Assembly: GCF_001038625.1 (NCBI RefSeq)
Contig: NZ_CP011803.1
Span: 4,154,001 to 4,218,000, forward strand
DNA: 64,000 bases
Source: Clostridium carboxidivorans P7
Lineage (GTDB): Bacteria > Bacillota > Clostridia > Clostridiales > Clostridiaceae
Direction of reading: 5' to 3'
Shown here: one piece after another, positions 19,991 through 29,066 of the stretch
How the letters are laid out: every line of letters starts with the position of its first letter
Position numbering within the stretch: position 1 is the first letter of the stretch
The notes under the pieces: model-generated
Databases searched by the model: none
Seen by the model: only the letters and a program-made list of their open reading frames with translations
Told to the model about the DNA's origin: nothing
Position numbers and translations under genes: made by a program

Positions 19991-21745
19991 TTACTCCACC
20001 ATAACAGCATTAGATTTACATACTGTCATACAATTGCCACACTTTATACACTTTTGTTGATCTATTTTATGTGCTTTTTTAGTTTCACCTTCAATAGCTT
20101 GTGCTGGACATTTTCTTGCACACAAGGTACATCCTTTACAAACATCAGGATCAATACTATAAGTTAAAAGTTTCTTACATTGCTTAGCTGGACACTTATG
20201 ATCCTTTATATGTGCTATATATTCATCCTTAAAATATCTTAATGTTGTAAGAATAGGATTAGGTGTAGTTTGTCCCAGTCCACATAGTGATCCATCTTTA
20301 ACACTTATACACAATTCTTGAAGTATATCAATATCTTCAGTACTTCCCTCTCCTGAACATATTTTTTTAAGTATCTCAAGCATTCTCTTTGTACCTATTC
20401 TACAATATACACATTTTCCACAGGATTCTTTACAAGTAAAGTCAAGGAAGAATCTGGCCATATCTACCATACATGTATTTTCATCCATTACAACCATACC
20501 ACCTGAACCCATAATGGCACCGGTTTTGTTTATTGATTCATAATCAACAGGTGTATCAAGTAATTTTCGTGGTATACACCCTCCAGAAGGTCCTCCCATC
20601 TGTACTGCCTTGAATTCCTTGTCACCTTTTATTCCTCCGCCTATACCATATATAACTTCTCTCAAAGTCATTCCCATTGGCACTTCAACTAATCCACCAT
20701 TCTTAATTTTTCCTGCTAAAGCAAATACCTTAGTTCCTTTGCTTTTTTCCGTGCCATATGCTGCAAATGCCTTACCCCCATGTACTAATATCCAAGGAAC
20801 ATTAGCATAGGTTTCAACATTGTTTATATTTGTTGGCTTTCCAAAATATCCTGATTGAGCTGGGAAAGGTGGTTTTAATCTTGGCATGCCTCTTTCACCC
20901 TCTAGAGATGCAATTAATGCTGTTTCTTCTCCGCATACAAAAGCTCCTGCTCCTGTTTTAATCAATATATCAAAATCAAAACTTGAACCCATTATACTTT
21001 TTCCTAGATAATTTTTTTCTCTAGCCTGTTTGATTGCTATTTTAAGTCTTTCTATTGCCAGTGGATATTCCGCACGAACATATATATATCCTTTTTTTGC
21101 TCCTATTGCATAACCTGCAATGGCCATACCTTCAAGAACTGCATGTGGATCTCCTTCCAAAACACTTCTATCCATAAATGCTCCTGGATCTCCCTCATCA
21201 GCATTACACACTACATATTTGTCTTCTCCCTTAGACTTTCTAGCTGCATCCCATTTAAACCAGGTAGGAAAACCCGCTCCTCCTCTACCTCTTAATCCAG
21301 CTATCTTTACTTCTTCTATAACCTCATTAGGAGTCATTTCTTTTACTACTCTATTAAGAGCTTTATAACCATCCTTATCAATATATTGTTCTATCTTTTC
21401 AGGATTGATTATTCCACAATTTTTTAAAACAATCCTGACTTGATTTTTTAACTGGGTATATGGTTCTTTATCAGTAGATACTATATAATCATAAACTGGT
21501 TCTCCCTTGATGATATGCTTTTCAACTATTTCCTGTACTAATTCTGGTGTAACATTTCCATAACTAAACACACCATTATCATCAATAACATCCACTATAG
21601 GTTCATAAAAACACATACCTATACATCCTGTAATTGAAACATCAACATTTAATTTATTTTCATCAATTATAGCTTCAAGTTTATCTTTAACTTTTTTGGC
21701 TCCTGCAGCAATACCACAGCTGCCAAATCCTATCCTAATCTTCAT
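19991..21745 (-). CDS. NuoF/HydB-like NADH-binding flavoprotein subunit
   Basis: A 584-residue subunit that binds NADH and FMN. Domains: thioredoxin-like [2Fe-2S] (FGSCGIAAGA and ITGCIGMCFYEP, about residues 7-50), the NuoF FMN/NADH core (GLRGRGGAGFPTWFKW, then CNADEGDPGAFMDR), an SLBB region, the [4Fe-4S] site CGKCVYCRIGTKRM and a C-terminal double [4Fe-4S] ferredoxin (CKGCTLCARKCP, CIKCGNCMTVC). This is the HydB layout of electron-bifurcating complexes. I start at the ATG at 21745 because AGGAGG lies 10 bases before it; an in-frame ATG at 21784 would lie inside the preceding gene. It starts one base after the NuoE-like stop, so the genes are coupled. Confidence 0.92.
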   Translation of the reverse strand: MKIRIGFGSCGIAAGAKKVKDKLEAIIDENKLNVDVSITGCIGMCFYEPIVDVIDDNGVFSYGNVTPELVQEIVEKHIIKGEPVYDYIVSTDKEPYTQLKNQVRIVLKNCGIINPEKIEQYIDKDGYKALNRVVKEMTPNEVIEEVKIAGLRGRGGAGFPTWFKWDAARKSKGEDKYVVCNADEGDPGAFMDRSVLEGDPHAVLEGMAIAGYAIGAKKGYIYVRAEYPLAIERLKIAIKQAREKNYLGKSIMGSSFDFDILIKTGAGAFVCGEETALIASLEGERGMPRLKPPFPAQSGYFGKPTNINNVETYANVPWILVHGGKAFAAYGTEKSKGTKVFALAGKIKNGGLVEVPMGMTLREVIYGIGGGIKGDKEFKAVQMGGPSGGCIPRKLLDTPVDYESINKTGAIMGSGGMVVMDENTCMVDMARFFLDFTCKESCGKCVYCRIGTKRMLEILKKICSGEGSTEDIDILQELCISVKDGSLCGLGQTTPNPILTTLRYFKDEYIAHIKDHKCPAKQCKKLLTYSIDPDVCKGCTLCARKCPAQAIEGETKKAHKIDQQKCIKCGNCMTVCKSNAVMVE

Positions 21746-21746
21746 T

Positions 21747-22247
21747 TTAAATAGCCTCCTCTTTTTCTCTAGCATATATATCACGAATTATCTTCCTTAC
21801 TTTATCTGGAGTTAAATTTCCATACGCCTCTCCATTAATCATTATTACTGGTGCAAGACTACAACATCCAAGACATGCAACATGCTCAAAAGAAAACATT
21901 CCATCACTACTTGTCTCCCCTGGATTAATACCTAATTCATCACAAATAGCATTTCCTATTACCTCAGAATTGTTTACATGACAAGCTGTTCCTTGACATT
22001 GGAGAATCATATACTTTCCTCTTGGATTTAATCTAAATTGTGAGTAAAAAGTGGCAACTCCATATACCTTTGTTCTCTTATTACCAGTCTTATCTGCAAT
22101 AGCTTTTAAAACATCAAGAGGCAAGTAACCATATATATCTTGAGCATCCTGCAGCATACTTACAATGTTTCCATTTCCTTTATAATACTTGTCAAATACC
22201 TTGTCCATCAACGATAAATCAATTTTCTTATTACATTCACTAGTCAT
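21747..22247 (-). CDS. NuoE/HydC-like [2Fe-2S] subunit
   Basis: A 166-residue thioredoxin-fold protein of the NuoE family. The [2Fe-2S] ligands are visible as CQGTACHVN and ACLGCCSLAPVIMING, and GVATFYSQFRLNPRGKY is the family signature. It passes electrons to or from the NuoF-like partner encoded directly downstream. In hydrogenase complexes this subunit is HydC, and the corresponding Stn subunit is StnC. Here no HydA gene follows; the NfnB/NuoG fusion takes that place. Confidence 0.92.
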   Translation of the reverse strand: MTSECNKKIDLSLMDKVFDKYYKGNGNIVSMLQDAQDIYGYLPLDVLKAIADKTGNKRTKVYGVATFYSQFRLNPRGKYMILQCQGTACHVNNSEVIGNAICDELGINPGETSSDGMFSFEHVACLGCCSLAPVIMINGEAYGNLTPDKVRKIIRDIYAREKEEAI

Positions 22248-22281
22248 ATGTTATCACTCCTTTAACATATTAAATAAACTC

Positions 22282-22309
22282 AGAAACAGCTGTTATTTTA
22301 GCTGTTTCT
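22282..22309 (-). other. Intercistronic hairpin in the Stn-like operon
   Basis: AGAAACAGCT / AGCTGTTTCT, 10-base perfect arms in the gap between the NfnA paralogue and the NuoE-like gene. It lacks a good T run in either direction, so it is more likely an RNA stability or partial-termination element. Confidence 0.4.
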
Positions 22310-22338
22310 TAAAACTTCAATATCTCTGATTTTTACTA

Positions 22339-23229
22339 CTAATTATGATGTTCTAATCCTACATGGCATACATGTCCCTCTTCCTTTTCTTGTTGATCCA
22401 TATATGCTTTTCCTTCTTCTGTTTTGTACATGGTTTGTCTTCTAATAGCCTCCTCAAAATTAACTAAATGACCATCAAATTCAGGTCCATCCATACATGC
22501 AAATTTGGTTTCTCCACCAACAGTAACCCTACAAGATCCACACATTCCCATACCATCTACCATTATGGATTTTAAACTTACTATAGTTTTAATACCTAGA
22601 TTCTGTGTAACTCTGCATATATTTCTCATCATATCCATAGACGCCATAGCTATAACATAATCATATTTTTTTCTTTCTTTTTCAACCAATTCCTTTAGTA
22701 AATCTATGCTACAACCTTTATACTCATAGCTTCCATCATCTGTTGATATATATAAACTAGTTGATATTGTTCTAAATTCTTTTTCCATTATCAAATCTTT
22801 TTTTGATTTGCATGAAACTATTACATCCGCATCAATTCCACATTCATGCAGCCATTTAACTTCAGGATATACTGATGCCACCCCTATTCCTTCCGCTATA
22901 AATAGCATTCTATTATTTTTTAAATTTTCTAAATTTTCACTAACCAATTTTGATGGTTGTCCCAAAGGTCCTGCAAAATCGGCAAAGGCTTGGCCTTTTT
23001 CATACTCAGCTATTTTTTTTGTTGAAGTACCATTTACCTGAAATACTATATTTACACTTCCTCTTTCAGTATCATAGTCACAAATTGCAAGAGGTATTCT
23101 TTCAGCTCTTTCATCTGCTCTTAGTATCACAAATTGTCCTGGCTTGGCTGATTTTGCAACTCTTGGTGCCCTTATATCCATTGAAAAAACATTTGCTGCT
23201 AGCTCCTTTTTCTCTAGAATTTCATACAT
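22339..23229 (-). CDS. NfnA-like paralogue with substituted nucleotide-site residues
   Basis: A 296-residue protein, exactly collinear (no gaps) with the canonical NfnA encoded at 24871-25761. The FAD motif (RIPLAICDY, 44-52) and the [2Fe-2S] ligands (D225, C230, C233, C245) are kept. The pyridine-nucleotide motifs are altered: GGVGAAP (113-119) becomes EGIGVAS, GP (196-197) becomes AS, and NP (220-221) becomes KS. It may carry electrons without binding NAD(H), or bind another partner. It precedes the NuoE/NuoF/NfnB-NuoG genes and follows the nfnB terminator, which suggests it belongs to the Stn-like complex rather than to NfnAB. This role is inferred. Confidence 0.85.
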   Translation of the reverse strand: MYEILEKKELAANVFSMDIRAPRVAKSAKPGQFVILRADERAERIPLAICDYDTERGSVNIVFQVNGTSTKKIAEYEKGQAFADFAGPLGQPSKLVSENLENLKNNRMLFIAEGIGVASVYPEVKWLHECGIDADVIVSCKSKKDLIMEKEFRTISTSLYISTDDGSYEYKGCSIDLLKELVEKERKKYDYVIAMASMDMMRNICRVTQNLGIKTIVSLKSIMVDGMGMCGSCRVTVGGETKFACMDGPEFDGHLVNFEEAIRRQTMYKTEEGKAYMDQQEKEEGHVCHVGLEHHN

Positions 23230-23414
23230 TTTACTTACCCCCTATATAAACATTTGTTTTTTATAACCAGTTGCTAGTATAAATATATATATCAAATTGT
23301 GAAAATATACTTCTTATTTTTAATTTACTAATAATATAAAATTTATTATTTTGTTTTAAAGGCATGTATAGCCACGTTAATAAAAGTTAAACTTCTTCAA
23401 AAAGAGTATAAAAA

Positions 23415-23455
23415 AAATAGTAGAAATGAGTTCATTCACTCAATTTCTACTATTT
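23415..23455 (-). terminator. Terminator of nfnA-nfnB
   Basis: A 16-base stem (AAATAGTAGAAATGAG / CTCAATTTCTACTATTT with one bulge) followed by TTTTTT on the minus strand, 28 bases after the nfnB stop. It separates nfnAB from the Stn-like operon. Confidence 0.85.
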
Positions 23456-23482
23456 AAATCATGTATATTTAATTGTGTATAT

Positions 23483-24871
23483 TTATTTACTCAAATACTC
23501 ATGTATAGCATTAGCTGCTTTCTTTCCAGCTCCCATAGCAAGTATTACTGTTGCAGCGCCTGTTACAGCATCTCCACCAGCATATACTCCTTTTCTTGAA
23601 GTTAAGCCAGTTTCCTCTTCTGCTACTATGCATTTTCTCTTATTAATTTCTAATCCTTTAGTAGTTGAAGATATCAATGGATTTGGTGATGTTCCAAGAG
23701 ACATTATCATGGTATCTATCTCCATTTCGAACTCTGAACCTGGAATTTCTACAGGTCTTCTTCTACCTGATGCATCTGGCTCTCCAAGCTCCATTTTTAC
23801 ACATTTCATGCCTTTAACCCAGCCATTTTCATCTCCCACTACTTCTACTGGATTTGTAAGAAGGTCAAAAATTATACCTTCTTCTTTTGCATGATGTACT
23901 TCTTCTACTCTAGCTGGAAGTTCTGATTCTGATCTTCTGTAAACTATGTGTACTTCTGCTCCTAATCTTAATGCTGTTCTTGCAGCATCCATAGCAACAT
24001 TTCCTCCACCTACTACAGCAACCTTTTTGCCTGCCTTTATAGGTGTGTCATATTCTTCTCTAAAGGCTTTCATTAAGTTATTTCTTGTTAAGAATTCATT
24101 TGCTGAGAATACTCCATTTAAGTTTTCACCTGGTATTCCCATAAACTTTGGCAATCCTGCACCTGAACCTATGAATACGGCATCAAAGCCTTCTTCATCT
24201 ATAAGTTCATCTATAGTTACAGTTCTTCCTATAATTACATTAGTTTCTATCTTAACACCTAACTTTTTAACATTTTCTACTTCATGTTTAACTACAGTTT
24301 CCTTTGGAAGTCTAAATTCTGGTATTCCATAAACTAAAACTCCACCTGCTTCATGTAAAGCTTCAAATATAGTTACATCATAACCTAGTTTAGCTAAATC
24401 TCCTGCACAAGTGAGTCCTGAAGGACCACTGCCTATTACTGCAACCTTTTTGCCATTACTAGTTTCTTTTTCTGATAGATCTACATTGTTTTCTCTTGAA
24501 TAATCTGCTACAAATCTTTCAAGCTTTCCTATAGCTACTGCCTCTCCTTTTATTCCAAGTACACATTTACCTTCACATTGGCTTTCTTGAGGACATACTC
24601 TTCCACATACAGCTGGAAGTGCACTAGATTTAGCTATAGTCTTAGCAGCTTCTTCAAATTCTTCATTTTTAACATGCTCTATAAATTCTGGTATATTTAT
24701 AGATACTGGACATTTAGATACACACATAGGTTTTTTACAATGCAAACATCTTGAAGCTTCTTTTACAGCTTCTTCTTTATCATATCCTAAACAAACTTCC
24801 TGAAAATTATGAGCTCTAACCTTTGGATCTTGCTCTCTTACTGGTACTCTTTTCATTTTCTCGTTGTCCAT
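23483..24871 (-). CDS. nfnB: NADH-dependent ferredoxin:NADP+ oxidoreductase, subunit B
   Basis: The larger subunit of the electron-bifurcating transhydrogenase Nfn, which couples NADPH oxidation to reduction of NAD+ and ferredoxin, or the reverse. The 462-residue protein has an N-terminal Fe-S region (CLHCKKPMCVSKCP, then CGRVCP and CEGKC, about 42-107), the bifurcating FAD site GSGPSG (about 148-153) and the NADPH site GGGNVA (about 287-292). Length and order match separately encoded clostridial NfnB. It shares one base with the end of nfnA. In some acetogens NfnA and NfnB are fused; here they are separate. Confidence 0.95.
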   Translation of the reverse strand: MDNEKMKRVPVREQDPKVRAHNFQEVCLGYDKEEAVKEASRCLHCKKPMCVSKCPVSINIPEFIEHVKNEEFEEAAKTIAKSSALPAVCGRVCPQESQCEGKCVLGIKGEAVAIGKLERFVADYSRENNVDLSEKETSNGKKVAVIGSGPSGLTCAGDLAKLGYDVTIFEALHEAGGVLVYGIPEFRLPKETVVKHEVENVKKLGVKIETNVIIGRTVTIDELIDEEGFDAVFIGSGAGLPKFMGIPGENLNGVFSANEFLTRNNLMKAFREEYDTPIKAGKKVAVVGGGNVAMDAARTALRLGAEVHIVYRRSESELPARVEEVHHAKEEGIIFDLLTNPVEVVGDENGWVKGMKCVKMELGEPDASGRRRPVEIPGSEFEMEIDTMIMSLGTSPNPLISSTTKGLEINKRKCIVAEEETGLTSRKGVYAGGDAVTGAATVILAMGAGKKAANAIHEYLSK

Positions 24872-25761
24872 TATTTGTCACCATCCAATCCTACATGACA
24901 TACATGTCCTTCTTTTCTTTCCTGCTCTTCCATTAATGACTTTCCTTCTTCTGTTTTATACAATCTCTGTCTTCTCATAGCTTCTTCAAAATCAACTAGA
25001 TGACCATCAAATTCTGGTCCATCTACACAAGCAAATTTAGTTTCTCCTCCAACAGTAACTCTACAAGCTCCACACATACCTGTACCATCTACCATTATTG
25101 GATTTAAGCTTACTATAGTTTTAATACCAAAGCCTTTTGTAACCTTACATATAAATTTCATCATGATCATAGGACCTATTGCCACTACATGATCATATTT
25201 TTTTCCTTCTTTTTCAATAAGCTCTGTTAATAAATCTGTAACAAAGCCTTTATATCCATAAGTTCCGTTATCAGTTGCTATATATAAGTTTCCTGATACC
25301 GATTTCATTTCTTCTTCCAATAGCAAATATTCTTTTGACTTACATCCAACTATTACATCTGCATCAATTCCATGCTGATGAAGCCATTTAACTTGAGGAT
25401 ATACTGGTGCTGCTCCTACTCCTCCAGCTACAAATATTATATTTTTCTTTTTTAATTCTCCTATGCTTTCGTTTGCTAAATCCGTAGGTTGTCCTAAAGG
25501 TCCTACAAAATCTCTAAATGTTTGTCCAATTTCATAATCAGCCATTTTTTGTGTTGATCCACCAAGTGTCTGGAATACTATAGTTACAGTACCCTTCTGA
25601 GCATCATAGTCACAAATAGTAAGAGGTATTCTTTCACCTTTTTCGTCCATTTTAATTATTACAAATTGTCCTGGTTTAGCGGACTTTGCAACTCTTGGCG
25701 CTTCTATGTCCATTAGAAATATATTAGGCGCTAATTCCCTTTTGTCAACAATTTTATACAT
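24871..25761 (-). CDS. nfnA: NADH-dependent ferredoxin:NADP+ oxidoreductase, subunit A
   Basis: The small NAD(H)-binding subunit of Nfn, 296 residues. It has the FAD motif RIPLTICDY (44-52), the nucleotide motifs GGVGAAP (113-119) and GP (196-197), and a [2Fe-2S] site of one Asp and three Cys (D225, C230, C233, C245), the ligand set known for NfnA. It is coupled to nfnB by overlap. The upstream region contains a rex terminator, so nfnAB must have its own promoter. The paralogue at 22339 provides an internal comparison. Confidence 0.95.
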   Translation of the reverse strand: MYKIVDKRELAPNIFLMDIEAPRVAKSAKPGQFVIIKMDEKGERIPLTICDYDAQKGTVTIVFQTLGGSTQKMADYEIGQTFRDFVGPLGQPTDLANESIGELKKKNIIFVAGGVGAAPVYPQVKWLHQHGIDADVIVGCKSKEYLLLEEEMKSVSGNLYIATDNGTYGYKGFVTDLLTELIEKEGKKYDHVVAIGPMIMMKFICKVTKGFGIKTIVSLNPIMVDGTGMCGACRVTVGGETKFACVDGPEFDGHLVDFEEAMRRQRLYKTEEGKSLMEEQERKEGHVCHVGLDGDK

Positions 25762-26085
25762 TTTATTCCCCCCATTGGTAAATGTTTTTTAATTATACGA
25801 ATTTATACATATTATTATATCACATTCATTATACAAATTGCATAACTAAATAACAAATAATGCATATTATATTAATTTATACCTTATATTCTATAGGATT
25901 CATAAAAATACAACCTGCTTTTATTTATTTATACATTTTTTGGTTTTATTTTGAAAACCTAAGTACATGCAATAGGCTATTTAACTAGCTATAAATAATA
26001 TTTATTATATAAAACTTAAACATTTAAATTTTATAACGACTATATGTGACATAAATCAACCCTAACTTTGTTAATAATTAAACTT
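25762..26085. other. nfnA upstream region
   Basis: About 320 AT-rich bases with no gene. A TTGTTAA half-site followed by TAATTAAAC occurs at about 26068-26085, but the second half does not fit the Rex consensus well. I could not fix the promoter. Confidence 0.4.
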
Positions 26086-26130
26086 AAAAAAGATAATAAT
26101 TGAAATAAAAATTTCAATTATTATCTTTTT
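26086..26130 (-). terminator. Terminator of rex
   Basis: Twenty-base perfect arms (AAAAAGATAATAATTGAAAT and complement) around a four-base loop, 19 bases after the rex stop; the minus strand continues in T residues. Confidence 0.8.
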
Positions 26131-26148
26131 TTTAACTGTAAACCCTGC

Positions 26149-26793
26149 TTATTCATTATCGCTATCGCCATCATTTAAAAGACAAGTTAATGTCAATAGG
26201 CTATCACTTAAATGTACATTTTCTACTTTAACATCATCTGGTATAACTAAATCTACAGGTGCAAAATTCCATATTCCTTTAACACCATTCTTTACTAAAG
26301 TATCACATACATTTTGAGCACTATTAGCTGGCACACATATTATTCCAATTTCTGTAGGATTCTCTTTCAAATAACTTGGTAAATAATCTATATCTTTTAT
26401 TTCTATATCACGTATTCTTATACCAATTAATTTAGGATTTATATCAAATATAGCATCTAAGTTAAACCCAGTTTTTTCAAATCTAGTATAATTTGATATA
26501 GCCTGCCCTATGTTTCCTGCACCTACTACTACAGTTTTATATGGCTTAGTAAGTCCAAGTATATTACCTATTTGGCCATGCAGTTCTGTTACATTATATC
26601 CATATCCCTGTTGACCAAAATCTCCAAAACAATTTAAATCTTGTCTTATTTGTGAAGCAGTAAACCCTATCTTCTCACTTAACTCTTTTGATGATATTCT
26701 ATCAACATCATTCTTCATTAACTGTCCTAAATATCTATAGTATTTAGGCAACCTTTTTATTACAGCCATTGATATATTTTTTTTCTTATCCAT
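26149..26793 (-). CDS. rex: Redox-sensing transcriptional repressor Rex
   Basis: Senses the NADH/NAD+ ratio and represses fermentation and hydrogen genes until NADH rises. The 214-residue protein has the N-terminal winged helix (RLPKYYRYLGQL, ISSKELSEKIGFTASQIRQDLNCFG, residues about 14-60) and a Rossmann domain with VVGAGNIGQA (about 90-99). It lies directly upstream of the nfn and Stn-like genes and 100 bases downstream of a Rex consensus site, so autoregulation is likely. Confidence 0.96.
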   Translation of the reverse strand: MDKKKNISMAVIKRLPKYYRYLGQLMKNDVDRISSKELSEKIGFTASQIRQDLNCFGDFGQQGYGYNVTELHGQIGNILGLTKPYKTVVVGAGNIGQAISNYTRFEKTGFNLDAIFDINPKLIGIRIRDIEIKDIDYLPSYLKENPTEIGIICVPANSAQNVCDTLVKNGVKGIWNFAPVDLVIPDDVKVENVHLSDSLLTLTCLLNDGDSDNE

Positions 26794-26893
26794 ACAGCAC
26801 CTCTTATTATATATATATTTTCTATTATACTTGTTTCTATAATTGCATTTAAAAATTTATAATACAACGTGAAAACAATTTTTCATGAATATT

Positions 26894-26911
26894 TTGTTAT
26901 ACAATTAACAT
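26894..26911. promoter_or_regulatory. Rex operator upstream of rex
   Basis: TTGTTAT ACAA TTAACAT matches TTGTTAA-N4-TTAACAA at 12 of 14 positions and is symmetric (TTGTTA.. / ..TTAACA with matching outer A/T). A shorter palindrome TTGTTTAACAA lies at 27023-27033. Otherwise 26794-27121 holds only AT-rich promoter DNA for rex and the divergent ABC-F gene. Confidence 0.6.
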
Positions 26912-27121
26912 ACTAATTCTTTTTCTTCTCCTACTCTTTATAGTATTATTTAAGTATGCAATATGTCAATAGTTTATTTTTCTAATTTATGATTTTTTAT
27001 AATTTTATCACTTTTTTATTAGTTGTTTAACAAAACACTAGTTATATAATAATTTATGAAATTAGACTACAAAAAATTCATTTAACATAGTAAAATATTA
27101 ATGATTAAGGAAGGTGAGATT

Positions 27122-29035
27122 ATGGTTGTTTTAAGTTGTAAAGATATTCATAAAAGTTATGGAATAGATGTTATACTTGAAAATGTAACTTTTAATATAA
27201 ATGAAAGCGACAAAGTTGGACTTATAGGACCAAATGGTGCTGGAAAATCCACACTTTTTAAAATTATAACAAATCAACTAGAACAGGATTCTGGAGAACT
27301 ATTTATAGATAAAAATAAAACTATAGGCTATTTAGCACAGCATTTATCTTTAGATTCAAATAACACTATTCAAGAAGAAATGTTTACAGTTTTTAAAGAT
27401 CTATTAGCTCTAGAAAATAAATTACAAAAATTGGAAAATTTAATGAATGAACCCTATGATCCCGAAAAAGAAGAATATCATAATAAAATAATTAAAGATT
27501 ACACTATGTGTTCTGAATTATACACCAATAGAGGTGGATATACTTATAAGGGAGAAGTATCTAGGGTTTTAAAAGGACTAGGCTTTTTAGAAGATGATTT
27601 TAGTAAGCCAATAAATATTTTAAGTGGTGGTCAAAAGACTAGAGTTGCTCTTTGTAAACTGTTATTAATTAATCCTGAAATTTTGCTTCTAGATGAACCT
27701 ACAAACCATCTTGATTTGGATGCTATAGAATGGCTTGAGGAATACTTGAAAAGTTATAAAGGTACAGTAATAGTTATTTCCCATGACAGATATTTTTTAG
27801 ATGCTATAACTTCAAAAACTATAGAACTTATAAATGGTCATATAAATTGTTACAATGGAAATTATACTACTTTTTTAGATCTAAAAGAAAAAAATTATGA
27901 GATACAATTAAAAGCATATAACTTACAACAAGCTGAAATTAAAAGACAAGAGGCTATAATAGAAAAATATAGATCTTTTAATAGGGAAAAAAGCATAAAA
28001 GCTGCTGAAAGTAGACAAAAATCATTAGATAAAATAGAAAGAGTAAAAGCGCCAGATAAAGAAGAACAACTTGGTCATGTTGAGTTTGAAACTAGTATAA
28101 AAAGTGGTAATGACGTTCTTCACATAGAAAATTTAAGCAAAAGTTTTGGCGAAAAATCTTTATTCAACAATCTTTTCTTAGATATTAAAAAAGGTGAGAA
28201 GACAGCTCTTATAGGAGAGAACGGAAGAGGAAAAACTACATTATTTAAGATAATAATGAATACCATTAAAGCTGATTTAGGATTTTCAGTATTGGGCAAA
28301 AATGTTTTCATTGGTTATTATGATCAAGAGCAATCTAATCTTGATGATGATAAGACTGTAATAGATGAAGTGTGGGATGATTTTCCTGAACTAACCACAA
28401 CCCAAGTTAGAAATTCATTAGCTGCTTTTCTTTTTACAGGGGATGATGTATTTAAAAAAATAGGTTCTTTAAGTGGTGGTGAGAAATGTAGAATTAATTT
28501 ATTAAAATTAATGCTTTCTAAATCCAACTTTTTATTATTAGATGAACCTACAAACCATTTAGATATAATGTCTCGTGAAGCTTTAGAAAAGGCTATACTA
28601 AGCTATGATGGTACTGTTCTTGTTATATCCCATGATAGATATTTCTTAAATAAAGTTATAAATAAAATATATGAGTTAGTAGAAGATGGGGCAAAAGAAT
28701 ATTTAGGTAATTATACTTATTATATTGAAAAGAAAAAAAATCCATTGAGATTTCAAGAGGAAGAAGAAAATTCAGGCAAAACAAAAACTCAAGTACAACA
28801 TGAAAAAAAGAAAAAAAGAGATCTTGAAAAAATACAAAAAGAAAAAAACTTAAAAATAAAAAACATCGAAAATGAAATTGCTAATATGGAAGATTTAATA
28901 GAACAGCTCCAACAACAACTTTGTCTAGAAGAGGTTTATTCGGACTTTGACAAAAGCGAATCTATAAACAAACAATTAGTAGATTCCCAAAAGCAACTAG
29001 ACAATTTATATGAAGAATGGGGAAACTTATCATAG
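27122..29035 (+). CDS. ABC-F family ATPase
   Basis: A soluble protein of 637 residues with two ABC cassettes and no membrane segments. Walker A GPNGAGKST and signature LSGGQKTR occur in the first half, GENGRGKTT and LSGGEKCR in the second, with Walker B LLLDEPTNHLD in both. The linker between the cassettes and a basic coiled-coil tail (about 535-637) are typical. ABC-F proteins act on the ribosome (translation factors or antibiotic protection). The ATG at 27122 is preceded by AAGGAAGGTGA; the ATG 21 bases earlier has no ribosome site. Specific role unknown. Confidence 0.93.
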   Translation: MVVLSCKDIHKSYGIDVILENVTFNINESDKVGLIGPNGAGKSTLFKIITNQLEQDSGELFIDKNKTIGYLAQHLSLDSNNTIQEEMFTVFKDLLALENKLQKLENLMNEPYDPEKEEYHNKIIKDYTMCSELYTNRGGYTYKGEVSRVLKGLGFLEDDFSKPINILSGGQKTRVALCKLLLINPEILLLDEPTNHLDLDAIEWLEEYLKSYKGTVIVISHDRYFLDAITSKTIELINGHINCYNGNYTTFLDLKEKNYEIQLKAYNLQQAEIKRQEAIIEKYRSFNREKSIKAAESRQKSLDKIERVKAPDKEEQLGHVEFETSIKSGNDVLHIENLSKSFGEKSLFNNLFLDIKKGEKTALIGENGRGKTTLFKIIMNTIKADLGFSVLGKNVFIGYYDQEQSNLDDDKTVIDEVWDDFPELTTTQVRNSLAAFLFTGDDVFKKIGSLSGGEKCRINLLKLMLSKSNFLLLDEPTNHLDIMSREALEKAILSYDGTVLVISHDRYFLNKVINKIYELVEDGAKEYLGNYTYYIEKKKNPLRFQEEEENSGKTKTQVQHEKKKKRDLEKIQKEKNLKIKNIENEIANMEDLIEQLQQQLCLEEVYSDFDKSESINKQLVDSQKQLDNLYEEWGNLS

Positions 29036-29037
29036 TA

Positions 29038-29066
29038 AAAATGACGGATCTTTATTCCGTCATTTT
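29038..29066. terminator. Terminator after the ABC-F gene
   Basis: AAAATGACGGA / TCCGTCATTTT with a short loop and a T run (AATTTTTG) on the plus strand. It overlaps the stop codon of the convergent pseudo-receiver gene and probably serves both. Confidence 0.75.

Noticed and set aside
26068..26085. Rex operator upstream of nfnA
   Set aside because: Only the left half TTGTTAA matches; the right half does not fit with four-base spacing.
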